From Mariniphaga sp041684965 (lineage in GTDB: Bacteria > Bacteroidota > Bacteroidia > Bacteroidales > Prolixibacteraceae), in assembly GCA_041684965.1 (NCBI GenBank), contig JAWLGR010000008.1:62001-126000 (forward strand): a DNA stretch of 64,000 nt. Reading direction: 5' to 3'. Positions 54,317 to 63,350 of this stretch are shown one piece after another. The notes beneath the pieces are model-generated. The model worked only from the letters and a program-made list of their open reading frames with translations. It was not told the origin of the DNA and searched no databases. The first letter of the stretch is position 1. The number at the start of each line of letters is the position of its first letter. The position numbers and the translations under genes are program-made.

Positions 54317-54721
54317 TTTTATTTTAAATATAATCTTTTTCAACATCCAATAAAATAATCTCTGTAGTAATATTTGACGTGTTGTTGTTTATTTTCTCAT
54401 TATCTGTTTTATAAGATAAAAAATTTATTTGTATTGACCCTTTAAAATGTACTATAAATATAACTGAAGTTGATGGATTAAAACTCATATTTCATTTACA
54501 TGCAGCCTATTATGTGTCAGGTCTGCTGCATCAGCTATAAATACAACTTTCTGTGTTCAACGGATATTAATAATTTCAGATTTAACTTTCAAATTGCCAC
54601 TGAGTCAAAATAAATTTTAAAATAGTAATTTATATAGAGGCTGCCTGTATTAAAGTCGGTTAATTATTCAGGTAAAATCTCTATTTTTGTCACTTCATTA
54701 ATATTTAGCGTTTTTATTGGC
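54317..54721. other. Upstream region of pheT, no gene seen
   Basis: About 400 AT-rich bases between the dispersed leader and pheT. Apart from the -7-like element at 54682 I see nothing: no leader-peptide gene rich in Phe codons and no clear attenuator hairpin. Confidence 0.5.
54682..54689 (+). promoter_or_regulatory. Bacteroidota -7-like element for pheT
   Basis: TATTTTTG fits TAnnTTTG, 32 bp before the pheT ATG. There is no clear TTTG at the -33 position, so support is moderate. Confidence 0.4.
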
Positions 54722-57175
54722 ATGAAGATATCTTATTCCTGGTTGAAGAATTACATTCAGTTGGAAGAATCACCCGAGGAGGTTTGTAACATTCTTACCC
54801 AAACCGGTCTTGAAGTCAGCAGCCTTGAAAAAGTGGAACCTGTAAAGGGTGGCATGGAAGGATTGCTTATAGGACAAGTAGTTACCTGCGAAAAACATCC
54901 AAATTCCGATCATTTGAGTAAAACAACAGTTAATGTGGGGTCAGGAGACCTTCTCTCAATTGTTTGTGGAGCACCAAATGTGGCAGCAGGTCAGAAAGTT
55001 GTGGTGGCTCCTGTTGGAACTACCTTATACATAGGTGACCAGGAGTTGACTCTAAAAAAAATAAAAATTCGTGGTGAGGTTTCCGAAGGAATGATTTGTG
55101 CAGAAGATGAAATTGGGATTGGCACAGATCACAATGGAATCATTGTTTTAAATGATTCTGTGGAAATTGGTAAACTTGCAAAAGAATATTTCAATATAGA
55201 ATCAGACTGGGTAATTGAAGTAGATTTAACACCCAACCGAATTGACGGAGCTTCACACATTGGTGTAGCCCGTGATTTGGCTGCTTTTCTGAATCAAACC
55301 AGGCCGGTTTCCTACAATCGGATACCGGTAGACCATTTCCAGGTGAATAACAACAACCTGGTTATACCGGTGGAAGTTGAAAACCCGGAAGCCTGTCCAA
55401 GATATGCAGGAGTCACCATTTCGGATATTGAAATAAAAGAATCTCCCACCTGGTTAAAAAACAGGTTAAAAGCAATTGGACATGCACCTATTAACAATGT
55501 GGTAGATGTTACCAATTTTGTATTATTTGAAACCGGGCAGCCACTTCATGCTTTCGATGCAGATGAAATTACCGGAAAGAAAATAGTTGTAAAAACTGTT
55601 AAGGGAGGTACAAAATTTACCACTCTTGATGGAGTGGAGCGTGAACTTCACGAAGATGACCTTATGATATGTAATGAAGAGGTTCCAATGGCCATTGGAG
55701 GCATCTTCGGCGGCATTAAATCAGGGGTGAAAGAATCTACCAGGGCGATCTTCCTTGAGAGTGCCTGGTTTGATCCTGTATCTGTCCGCAAAACAGCCCG
55801 GCGCCATGGACTTAATACCGATGCTTCATTCCGGTTCGAACGCGGTACCGATCCTGAAAGCGTTATCTATGCTCTTAAACGTGCAGCTTTACTTATTAAG
55901 GAAATAGCCGGAGGCACCATTTCATCTGAAATTCAGGATGTATATTCAATACCTGCAAGACCTTTCGCTGTAAAGGTTTCGTATCCTAATATTGCCCGGT
56001 TAATCGGGAAAGACCTGGAAAAAGAAACAATAAAAAAAATTCTGTCTTCACTAGAGATAGAAGTTGTAAACGAAACGGAAAAAAGCTTGCAGCTTGCAAT
56101 TCCTCCATACCGGGTAGATGTTAAACGTGAAGCAGATGTTATTGAAGAAATCCTTCGTATTTATGGGTACAACAATGTGGAAATACCATCGGTAGTGAAG
56201 TCCTCCCTGCAGTCATCTTCCAAACCCGACACCGATCAGCTGCGTAATTTAATTTCTGAAATGCTTACTTCTCAGGGTTTTAATGAAATATGGTCGAATT
56301 CGCTTTCAAAATCAGCCTATTACGAAAGCCTGGAACAATATAAACCAGAACAGACAGTAACTTTAATGAATCCGCTCAGTGCCGATCTGAACGGAATGCG
56401 TCAAACTCTTTTATTTGGAGGTTTGGAATGTATTGTTTGGAATATAAACCGGCAAAACAGAGATTTGAAACTTTATGAATTTGGCAACTGCTATTTTTTC
56501 AAAGGATCAGAATTGAAGGAGCAGCCAGTAAGAAATTATCAGGAAGAGGAGCATCTGGGACTTTTAATTACCGGCACCCAGGCTCCCCAAAGCTGGATAA
56601 CTGAATACAAAGCCACCTCATTCTTCTATTTAAAATCTATTGCTGAAAACATCCTTAAGCGAATGGGTTTCACAATTTCCAGGCTTCAGATTACTGAAAC
56701 AGGGAATGAACTTTTTTCTGAAGGACTTTCATACCTGGAAAATAAAAAATTGGTGCTGGAGCTTGGTACTGTCAGGAGACGGTATCTGAAAAAATTTAAC
56801 CTGGAAAACCCTGTATTTTATGCTGATTTTAATTGGGAAGCCTTAATTTCAAAGCATGCCCGGCATAAGATAACTTTTAATGAATTGCCTAAATTTCCCG
56901 CAGTCCGCCGTGATCTTGCCCTGGTACTTGACAAATCGATAAAGTTCAGACAGATTGAAGAATTGGCATTCAAAACCGAAAGGAAAATTTTACAGGAAGT
57001 TGGGCTTTTTGATGTATACGAAGGGCAGGGAATCCCGGAAGGTAAAAAATCGTATGCAGTCAGTTTTATTCTGCGCGATGATTTACGTACTCTTAACGAC
57101 AGACAAATTGATAAAACAATGCAAAAACTGGCAACTGTCTTTGAACATGATTTGGGTGCTCAAATACGCAAATAA
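54722..57175 (+). CDS. pheT: Phenylalanyl-tRNA synthetase beta subunit
   Basis: An 817-residue PheT of the length usual in Bacteroidota. Domains in order: the N-terminal tRNA-binding EMAPII-like domain (about 40-150, GLLIGQVVTCEKHPNSDHLSKT), the B3/B4 editing domain (about 210-380, including NNVVDVTNFVLFETGQPLHAFD), B5 (about 410-480), the catalytic-core-like domain (about 490-710) and the anticodon-binding FDX-ACB domain (about 725-817, PAVRRDLALVLDKSI). It pairs with PheS, whose gene is not in the window, to charge tRNA-Phe. Its TAA overlaps the ATG of the following EamA gene by one base. Confidence 0.97.
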   Translation: MKISYSWLKNYIQLEESPEEVCNILTQTGLEVSSLEKVEPVKGGMEGLLIGQVVTCEKHPNSDHLSKTTVNVGSGDLLSIVCGAPNVAAGQKVVVAPVGTTLYIGDQELTLKKIKIRGEVSEGMICAEDEIGIGTDHNGIIVLNDSVEIGKLAKEYFNIESDWVIEVDLTPNRIDGASHIGVARDLAAFLNQTRPVSYNRIPVDHFQVNNNNLVIPVEVENPEACPRYAGVTISDIEIKESPTWLKNRLKAIGHAPINNVVDVTNFVLFETGQPLHAFDADEITGKKIVVKTVKGGTKFTTLDGVERELHEDDLMICNEEVPMAIGGIFGGIKSGVKESTRAIFLESAWFDPVSVRKTARRHGLNTDASFRFERGTDPESVIYALKRAALLIKEIAGGTISSEIQDVYSIPARPFAVKVSYPNIARLIGKDLEKETIKKILSSLEIEVVNETEKSLQLAIPPYRVDVKREADVIEEILRIYGYNNVEIPSVVKSSLQSSSKPDTDQLRNLISEMLTSQGFNEIWSNSLSKSAYYESLEQYKPEQTVTLMNPLSADLNGMRQTLLFGGLECIVWNINRQNRDLKLYEFGNCYFFKGSELKEQPVRNYQEEEHLGLLITGTQAPQSWITEYKATSFFYLKSIAENILKRMGFTISRLQITETGNELFSEGLSYLENKKLVLELGTVRRRYLKKFNLENPVFYADFNWEALISKHARHKITFNELPKFPAVRRDLALVLDKSIKFRQIEELAFKTERKILQEVGLFDVYEGQGIPEGKKSYAVSFILRDDLRTLNDRQIDKTMQKLATVFEHDLGAQIRK

Positions 57176-58104
57176 TGTCAGATCAAACAAAGGGAATTGT
57201 TTATTCCTCAATTACTGCTTTTCTCTGGGGCCTTTTAGCCATTGCACTAAAAATAGCAGTCCAGGAAGTTGATCCAAAAACAATTGTTTGGCTCCGGTTT
57301 TTTATAGCTTTTGTTTTTATTTTTGGCTGGCAACTTTACCGACGACCAGCTTCATTAAAGATACTGATTGCCCCTCCCCTTCTTCTTGTAATTGCAGCCA
57401 TTGCACTGTCCTGGAATTACCTTGGATTCATGCTCGGTATTCATTATACTACTCCAAGCAATGCACAATTGTTTATACAATTTGGGCCTATGCTACTGGC
57501 ACTGTCGGGCTATTTAATATTCAAAGAGCAATTTTCACGTATCCAATTATTGGGATTTACAGTGGCTTTACTTGGCTTCTCTTTTTTCTATGGTGACCAA
57601 CTGCTGGCTTTTTTTGAAGGAAAAGGTAAATACAACCTGGGCGTGTTATTAACTCTAAGCGGTGCAGCAGCATGGACAATATATGCCGTATTGCAAAAAA
57701 TGCTTGTTGTGAAGTTTCCTCCCCCAATGTTAAATTTGTTTTTATTTGGATTTCCGGCACTCATCTATCTTCCTTTCATTAATCTGTCACCCATTTTTGA
57801 TTTAAACTGGGAATGGTGGCTTCTCTTGTTGTTTTTGGGTGCCAATACATTAATTTCTTACAGCACCCTGGCTGAGGCATTGCGGTATATTGAAGCAAGC
57901 AAAGTAAGTGTAATAATTTTTCTTAACCCCATTATAACCTTTACCATTATGGGTATTCTTACCTATATGCGGGTTGATTGGATTTCACACGAACGATTTT
58001 CACCAGTTACAATTTTGGGAGCAGCGTTCGTCATTTTAGGTGCTTTTATGGTGGTCCGCAAAAAGAAAAAAGTTGCCGAAAAACATTTAAGAAAAATCCC
58101 ATAA
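57175..58104 (+). CDS. EamA/DMT-family transporter
   Basis: A 309-residue membrane protein with about ten predicted helices forming two EamA repeats (about 5-135 and 155-290). Family marks include YSSITAFLWGLLAIALK at the start, PLLLALSGYLIFKEQFSRIQLLGF at the end of repeat one and LGAAFVILGAFMVVRKKKK at the end of repeat two. Such proteins export or import amino acids, nucleotides or other metabolites; the substrate cannot be read from sequence. It is translationally coupled to pheT (TAATG overlap), probably by position rather than function. The C-terminus is basic and cytoplasmic. Confidence 0.9.
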   Translation: MSDQTKGIVYSSITAFLWGLLAIALKIAVQEVDPKTIVWLRFFIAFVFIFGWQLYRRPASLKILIAPPLLLVIAAIALSWNYLGFMLGIHYTTPSNAQLFIQFGPMLLALSGYLIFKEQFSRIQLLGFTVALLGFSFFYGDQLLAFFEGKGKYNLGVLLTLSGAAAWTIYAVLQKMLVVKFPPPMLNLFLFGFPALIYLPFINLSPIFDLNWEWWLLLLFLGANTLISYSTLAEALRYIEASKVSVIIFLNPIITFTIMGILTYMRVDWISHERFSPVTILGAAFVILGAFMVVRKKKKVAEKHLRKIP

Positions 58105-58311
58105 TCAGATTGGCTTTTTAGGTATAACAATCCATGCTATAAGATATACCAGCAATCCGGGGAAACCTGCAGACAAAACGGATATAAGAGCATATACAAG
58201 CCGCACAATAGTTTTATCAGCATAAATGTATTCAGCAAAACCAGCCAGCACACCACCCAATATCCTGTCCTCGGACCGATAGAGTTTCTTTGATTTACTA
58301 TCCCGTTCCAT
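58105..58311 (-). CDS. Single PspC-domain membrane protein
   Basis: A 68-residue protein consisting of one PspC domain: LYRSEDRILGGVLAGFAEYIYADKTIVRLVYAL, followed by a hydrophobic helix (SAGFPGLLVYLIAWIVI) and a basic end. PspC-domain proteins take part in envelope stress sensing. Its ATG overlaps the stop of the acidic 84-residue protein upstream by one base (TAATG), so the two are co-translated. Convergent with the EamA gene, with no spacer. Confidence 0.88.
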   Translation of the reverse strand: MERDSKSKKLYRSEDRILGGVLAGFAEYIYADKTIVRLVYALISVLSAGFPGLLVYLIAWIVIPKKPI

Positions 58312-58565
58312 TACTCTTCTTCTTCATCGGAGTCCAGAAACTCTTCATTCTCAAACTCTTTTTCAAGAAACTCTTCGGCTTCCTGAACCAATTGTGCAAT
58401 CACATTTTCATCATCGGGTTCATCATCAATCCAGTGAATTTCCTGGTTGTTTTCAAAGTCATCTATATCGGCTTCGATAATAAACCGTGGAGATTCATTA
58501 TGTACCACGAAAATAGTTTCTGGTGTCTCCAGGGAATTGTCAGCTAATAAAAATTTGGGCAACAT
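58311..58565 (-). CDS. Small acidic protein coupled to the PspC gene
   Basis: An 84-residue protein, strongly acidic in its second half (IDDFENNQEIHWIDDEPDDENVIAQLV and a terminal run of Glu/Asp). No signal peptide, no membrane segment and no family I recognise. It is translationally coupled to the PspC-domain gene, which suggests it helps or regulates that protein. The real gene status is supported by the TAATG overlap and by strand-matched neighbours. Confidence 0.7.
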   Translation of the reverse strand: MLPKFLLADNSLETPETIFVVHNESPRFIIEADIDDFENNQEIHWIDDEPDDENVIAQLVQEAEEFLEKEFENEEFLDSDEEEE

Positions 58566-58646
58566 GTTGTCTGTTTTAAAATTTATCTTGCTAATTTATG
58601 AAATAGATTACTATTTTTAACCGAAATTTTAAAAAATGAGCCTGAA

Positions 58647-60326
58647 ATGAATGAACTGAACCAATTTCTTTCCATAATCGACAATTATATTGGCGGATCA
58701 CAGTGGTTTGTTTTTTTACTTTTAGGTACCGGATTGTTTTTCACCATTTATTTAAAATTCCCGCAGTTTCGATATCTGAAGCATTCCATTCGCATAGTAC
58801 AGGGAAAATTCGATCGAAAAGGAGACCAGGGAGACACCTCGCATTTTCAGGCTTTAACCACAGCACTTTCAGGGACAGTAGGCACCGGGAATATTGCCGG
58901 GGTAGCATTGGCCATACACCTGGGAGGACCAGCAGCTTTGTTTTGGATGTTGGTAACTGCAGCTGTTGGTATGACCACCAAATTTGTAGAGGTAACCCTT
59001 TCACACAAATACAGGGAAACAGCTGCCGATGGGACCATAGCAGGGGGCCCAATGTATTACATGAAAAACAGGTTAAATCTGAAATGGCTTGCTGTCATCT
59101 TTGCGGTTGCAACAGTATTATCTTCTTTTGGAACAGGCAATATGCCACAAATAAACAGTATATCGAATTCCTTATTTGAAACATTCGGCATTAATCATTT
59201 AGTTACCGGAGCAATACTTTCCATATTGCTCGGATTTGTTATTATTGGAGGGATAAAACGCATTGCTCTTGTAACTTCCCGTCTGGTACCCATAATGGCC
59301 ATAATTTATTTTTTGGGGGCACTTGCAGTAATAATCTATAATTACGAAAACATTCTGCCTTCCCTGTCATCAATTGTGGTAGATGTTTTCACCGGAACAG
59401 CAGCAGTTGGAGGATTCTTGGGAGGAAGCATTGCATTTGCCTTTAACCGGGGAGTTAACCGTGGTTTATTCTCCAATGAAGCAGGACAAGGATCGGCACC
59501 AATTGCACATGCTGCAGCCCGGGCACATGAACCGGTTTCAGAAGGATTGGTCGCATTACTTGAACCATTTATTGATACAATTATAATTTGCACCATTACC
59601 GGGCTGGTACTACTATCATCAGGTGTCTGGGCTGAAAAACTCCCTAACCAGTTCCAGAGTACCGACCTGATTGCGCTGGAAGGAAATTATTCCGACAACA
59701 ATCCATCTCACCAGGAACAATTATTCCAATTCCTCGCAGGCGAAAAAATGCTTCCGCTGTTTTCAGGAAACCTTAATGTTGAAAATGGTGAAATTCAGGA
59801 TGATGTTACGCTGCTGCATGCCCGTTCAGTTGCAGAGGAAGTTACTGTATTGGTAAATAATGTACCATATACCGGCAGCATTATATTCAGTGCAGGTAAA
59901 CTGATTAGCCAACCGGGAGTGGTAATCACCGGGAATTCTCTTCTGCACAGCGCACCATTAACTACAATCGCATTTACCCGAAGTTGGTTGGGTGATTATG
60001 GAAAGTACATCGTATCAATCGGATTGTTATTATTTGCTTTTTCTACAGCCATTAGCTGGTCCTATTATGGCGATCGTGCAATTACTTATTTATTTGGATC
60101 TGAAAAGGTAATTTATTATCAAATAGTTTATATACTGGGTTTTTTCCTCGCTTCCTTTACCGATACCACCATCATATGGACTCTTTCAGGAATTACCATC
60201 GCACTTATGACCATACCAAACTTAATAGGAATTCTCTCATTATCAAAAGAAATGAAAAATGAAGTAAAGCTTTTCTGGCGGGAATATAAAGAAAGATTCC
60301 CTGAAGAAAAGGTTCCAAAGGACTAG
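58647..60326 (+). CDS. Sodium:alanine/glycine symporter (AGCS family) with large insertion
   Basis: A 559-residue transporter; AGCS members I know are usually nearer 450-490. Signature segments: TGNIAGVALAIHLGGPAALFWM (about 90-111), SNEAGQGSAPIAHAAARAHEP (about 275-295) and the C-terminal FAFSTAISWSYYGDRAITYLFG (about 463-484). Between GVW (about 328) and LTTIAF (about 438) lies an extra segment of about 109 residues, beta-rich and soluble-looking. It couples sodium to uptake of alanine, glycine or similar amino acids. Transcribed alone, with an 81-bp gap to the divergent acidic-protein gene. Confidence 0.92.
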   Translation: MNELNQFLSIIDNYIGGSQWFVFLLLGTGLFFTIYLKFPQFRYLKHSIRIVQGKFDRKGDQGDTSHFQALTTALSGTVGTGNIAGVALAIHLGGPAALFWMLVTAAVGMTTKFVEVTLSHKYRETAADGTIAGGPMYYMKNRLNLKWLAVIFAVATVLSSFGTGNMPQINSISNSLFETFGINHLVTGAILSILLGFVIIGGIKRIALVTSRLVPIMAIIYFLGALAVIIYNYENILPSLSSIVVDVFTGTAAVGGFLGGSIAFAFNRGVNRGLFSNEAGQGSAPIAHAAARAHEPVSEGLVALLEPFIDTIIICTITGLVLLSSGVWAEKLPNQFQSTDLIALEGNYSDNNPSHQEQLFQFLAGEKMLPLFSGNLNVENGEIQDDVTLLHARSVAEEVTVLVNNVPYTGSIIFSAGKLISQPGVVITGNSLLHSAPLTTIAFTRSWLGDYGKYIVSIGLLLFAFSTAISWSYYGDRAITYLFGSEKVIYYQIVYILGFFLASFTDTTIIWTLSGITIALMTIPNLIGILSLSKEMKNEVKLFWREYKERFPEEKVPKD

Positions 60327-60545
60327 CTGCAAAGTCTTCTCATCTTCATATTACCATCTTTGTCAATTATGTTTTTAATACAAAATAAATCTTAACATGA
60401 GAATTCGACAAGATTTTTCATAAAGATTATTGAATATATTTATACAAAATGAATATATTTGAATAGAAACAAGTTACTAGCAGGCAAGACTATGAATTTA
60501 ACATGACCCGACTGGGAAAATTTCAAATCTAATAAATCAAGCAAT

Positions 60546-60782
60546 ATGGCAAATACCTGGTATGAGAATAACAAAGAGAATGTGTTAAAGAAACTAAGGA
60601 AATATTATCAGGAAGATAAAGAATTCAGGGATAAGGCAAGAAAAACCTATAGAGAGAAATATCAGACAGACCCTGAATACCGTAACAAGACGAAGCAACG
60701 GGCGAGAGACCGGTATCATGCAGATGAGAATTACAGGCAGGCAACAATTGAACGGGCAAAAAAACGTTATAGCAAACAATAA
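60546..60782 (+). CDS. Small charged repeat protein
   Basis: A 78-residue highly charged protein (many Lys, Arg, Glu, Tyr). Residues about 15-75 contain three imperfect repeats of 18-20 residues: LRKYYQEDKEFRDKARK, YREKYQTDPEYRNKTKQRA and RDRYHADENYRQATIERA, then a partial KKRYSK. Each fits a helix-turn with a Y-x-x-D/A-x-x-Y/F-R pattern. Not matched to a family I can name; nucleic-acid or membrane-surface binding would suit the charge. It stands alone: 219 bp upstream is the AGCS gene and 257 bp downstream a DUF1206 gene on the other strand. A weak hairpin with TTGGTTTATTG follows the stop. Confidence 0.7.
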   Translation: MANTWYENNKENVLKKLRKYYQEDKEFRDKARKTYREKYQTDPEYRNKTKQRARDRYHADENYRQATIERAKKRYSKQ

Positions 60783-61039
60783 ACAGACCAGCAATAACCA
60801 ACAAAATTGGTTTATTGTTCATTAAATGAGTGTATGAACCCCTGGCAAATACCACCTAATATTAATCAGCATCGGATTTTTTCTTTCCGGTTTACAAACT
60901 TCAGTTTTATGCCACTTAGTGCCTACAGATAAAATTTTGTGATTTTAACAAGGAATGCAAACGCCACATGAATTTATTTTTTTTAAAACATAACCAATCC
61001 AATTCCAGGCCATTGTGATTTTCCAAAAAGCTCTGTTGC

Positions 61040-61846
61040 CTATCCATCTTCTTCAAAGCGATAAAAATAACCGTTAAGTATCATGTATAGACCATAACAA
61101 ATAGTCCAGATGGCAACTGCAAAAAACATAATATGTCCTAAAGTACCATAATCGCCCATAAAATCAAATGCAGAATCTGTGTCTCCTACTTCGTCCGCGT
61201 CAGATTTTATGGCTGCAGCAATGAAAAAATAACTGATTATGGACAATATGATTCCACGTGCAATGTAACCGGCCCATGCAAATACATGAATCAATTTTTC
61301 TGTCGTGGATTGCATGGCATCAAATTTCAGTCTTTTTTTGTATTCTCCGGCAGCAACATACTTAAACTGAATCAATCCGGCAAAACCGGTAACTGCACCT
61401 GCAAAGCCAATTAACCAAGACCCGGCGGGAAGTTCAAGTACCCTTGCCACCATCATCTGCTGTTCTTCCTCACCGTTTCCTCCTCCTCCATTGATCAATA
61501 CATCTAAAGCAGCATATCCTATTATGACATAACCTCCGGCACTTAATGCTATGCCTACTCGTTTAGCGATACCTGACAACTTATTTCCAAAATTGTAAGG
61601 ATCTGTAATTGCTTCAAAAATTCTCCAGAGGAAATAACCTGCAAGTCCGGCAACCATGAGAACAATGATCAGCCATCCCAGGGGTAATTCTAGAATGACA
61701 CCAATAATCCGCTGTTCATCGGCTTTTGCAATGATAATCCCCAGGTACGACAAAATAGCCATTCCACCTACCAGAATGTAAACAGAAGCAATAGAGTAGC
61801 AGCCATATTTGGCCAGCTTTTCGGCATAAGGTTTGTATTTTTCCAT
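61040..61846 (-). CDS. DUF1206 membrane protein
   Basis: A 268-residue integral membrane protein with about six helices in three two-helix repeats, as in DUF1206. The repeats open with AKYGCYSIASVYILVGGMAIL, AKRVGIALSAGGYVIIGYAAL and FAWAGYIARGIILSIISYFFI. Between them are LELPLGWLI and LELPAGSWLIG, another repeated signature of the family. The function of DUF1206 is unknown. It appears monocistronic; the downstream region carries no clear terminator, and 510 bp separate its start from the next gene's stop. Confidence 0.87.
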   Translation of the reverse strand: MEKYKPYAEKLAKYGCYSIASVYILVGGMAILSYLGIIIAKADEQRIIGVILELPLGWLIIVLMVAGLAGYFLWRIFEAITDPYNFGNKLSGIAKRVGIALSAGGYVIIGYAALDVLINGGGGNGEEEQQMMVARVLELPAGSWLIGFAGAVTGFAGLIQFKYVAAGEYKKRLKFDAMQSTTEKLIHVFAWAGYIARGIILSIISYFFIAAAIKSDADEVGDTDSAFDFMGDYGTLGHIMFFAVAIWTICYGLYMILNGYFYRFEEDG

Positions 61847-62356
61847 ATCAGTCTTTCATTATAACATTTGCCTGTATACGCTTTATATTAACAAACAAAT
61901 ACATGAGCAGAAGTCCTGTATAAAAAATATTTTTCAGGGAATAAATTTAAAAAAAACAGCCCTTTTACCTGATTTGAAAAGGAAATGATATCTATAAGAT
62001 TCCGGGGATTTTAAAGTTTGGCGGGCAGCTTCAAAGTAATTATCTATTAGTTAAAAATCCAGGTCGGCTTTGTTGTAACAGAAGTGATCCAATCCACCGG
62101 ATTAATACATGAACTGGAATGAAAGTGGCCATGAAAACCCACAGCATGGACAGGAACAATATATTAGTATAAGATTAAATTACAGATATTGAGTGCATTT
62201 CTGAAAGCCCTGTTTTTTTGTTTTTATTTTTTGCAATTGTAAAATAAAATCATCAGCAGAAAAACACAGCGGGAGGGATCAACATCCCCCCCGCTGATTT
62301 CAATCAATCAATCAATTAAGCAATTAAAAATCATGCTTAATTTTTTAAATATTCTT
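61847..62356. other. 510-bp intergenic region
   Basis: It contains the terminator of the DUF4251 gene (62260-62297) and a short CAAT-type tandem run (about 62301-62325). Otherwise I see no gene or known RNA. Confidence 0.5.
62260..62297 (-). terminator. Intrinsic terminator of the DUF4251 gene
   Basis: A 13-bp stem (62284-62296 with 62267-62279, one mismatch) around a 4-base loop, followed on the minus strand by a T-run (62260-62264). It lies about 60 bp beyond the stop at 62357. Confidence 0.85.
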
Positions 62357-62908
62357 TCATAATGAATTGCCTTCGTAAACCACTGAAGATTCAAGAGCTA
62401 CGACACTTCCATTAAATGTAAGATTCCCAGCTTGCAAACCAGTTAACCTTGCTGTTGCCACACCCGGTCCGACAGACATATTCACATCATACGATCCGAC
62501 GGATGTAAAAGTATGCATAACAAGATCGAATGTTTTCTTCTCTTCATTTTCTTTTAATTTCCATTTTGTAATTCTACCACTGACAGTAATACCTCCTACC
62601 CCATTGTAACCTATTCCGGAAGTTGAGCCAATCTGAATTATAGATTCATTAGTGTCAACCATAATAAAATTGATGGTTGAATTTACCGGAACACGAATAC
62701 CATTTCGGTTTTGAAGAAAATCTGTTTCAAGGACAAAACTTCTGTTATGCAGCCTTTCTTTAGTTAACTGGTAAAAATGCTCCCTTTCAACAGATCGTTT
62801 TTCCTTCCTGTTCATATTGGCAGAGTTATTGTCTGTTTGGGCAAATATTCCATTCGAATTTAATACAACAACAACTGCTATAATTAAATGTTTTATAGTA
62901 GAATTCAT
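62357..62908 (-). CDS. DUF4251 exported protein
   Basis: A 183-residue protein with a signal peptide (about 1-23, ending GIFAQ). DUF4251 features: a charged RKEKRSVEREHFYQLTKERL segment, then NRSFVLETDFLQN, VPVNSTINFIMVD and YNGVGGITVSGRITKWKLKENE, ending in a beta-rich tail with GVATARLTG. Function unknown; the family is common in Bacteroidota envelopes. An unusually clear Shine-Dalgarno-like run (AGGAGAGAGAG) precedes the ATG. It has its own terminator at 62260. Confidence 0.85.
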   Translation of the reverse strand: MNSTIKHLIIAVVVVLNSNGIFAQTDNNSANMNRKEKRSVEREHFYQLTKERLHNRSFVLETDFLQNRNGIRVPVNSTINFIMVDTNESIIQIGSTSGIGYNGVGGITVSGRITKWKLKENEEKKTFDLVMHTFTSVGSYDVNMSVGPGVATARLTGLQAGNLTFNGSVVALESSVVYEGNSL

Positions 62909-63056
62909 TATTTCTCTCTCTCCTATATCTTTAAAATAAAAACAATTTTTATTCCAATTTTCACGAAAAAGAAATTATTAAATTTTGATAAGAAATTTTA
63001 ACAGAAAAGAACAGATCTGGATTGAATGATACAGAGGAATAGAATTATTTATCTCA
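62909..63056. other. Upstream region of the DUF4251 gene
   Basis: A short AT-rich stretch with the purine-rich ribosome-binding run next to the DUF4251 start. No further feature seen. Confidence 0.4.
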
Positions 63057-63350
63057 TTAAATTCTAATTATTGCACTATTTTCAGGAAGCTTTTCATCTA
63101 AGAAAAAAGTTTCAGAGTCTGAATTTGCTGCATCTGCCAGCAGCTTTCCTGCAATGGGTATCCCGATTTACCCCAAACTATTCCGTAAGGACTTTTGTAA
63201 TGAATGGTTACGATCCATAAGTTTTTCGTCGTTATCCACCATGGCACCACCTTCACTTGCTGTCAGTTTTTTGAGTATTGTGACCCAACCGTTTATATTA
63301 TATTCTGCTATAATTAGCAAGTCTTGGCAGGCTGAAGATTTACCTATCAT
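63057..63350 (-). pseudogene. Interrupted small ORF coupled to the S46 peptidase stop
   Basis: An ATG at 63350 overlaps the S46 peptidase TGA (ATGA). The frame runs 60 codons to a TAA at 63168-63170, then continues in the same frame for 36 sense codons to a TAA at 63057. The part after the internal stop (IPIAGKLLADAANSDSETFF, then a terminal SAIIRI) reads like the end of a real protein. It may be a gene broken by one stop, or chance. No family recognised. Confidence 0.35.

Noticed and set aside
60776..60835. Hairpin after the 78-residue protein as an intrinsic terminator
   Set aside because: The stems are AT-rich with a bulge and two alternative pairings; too weak to list as a terminator.
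62301..62325. CAAT-type tandem repeats as a phase-variable tract
   Set aside because: Few units and far from any start codon or promoter I can see; it lies downstream of a terminator.
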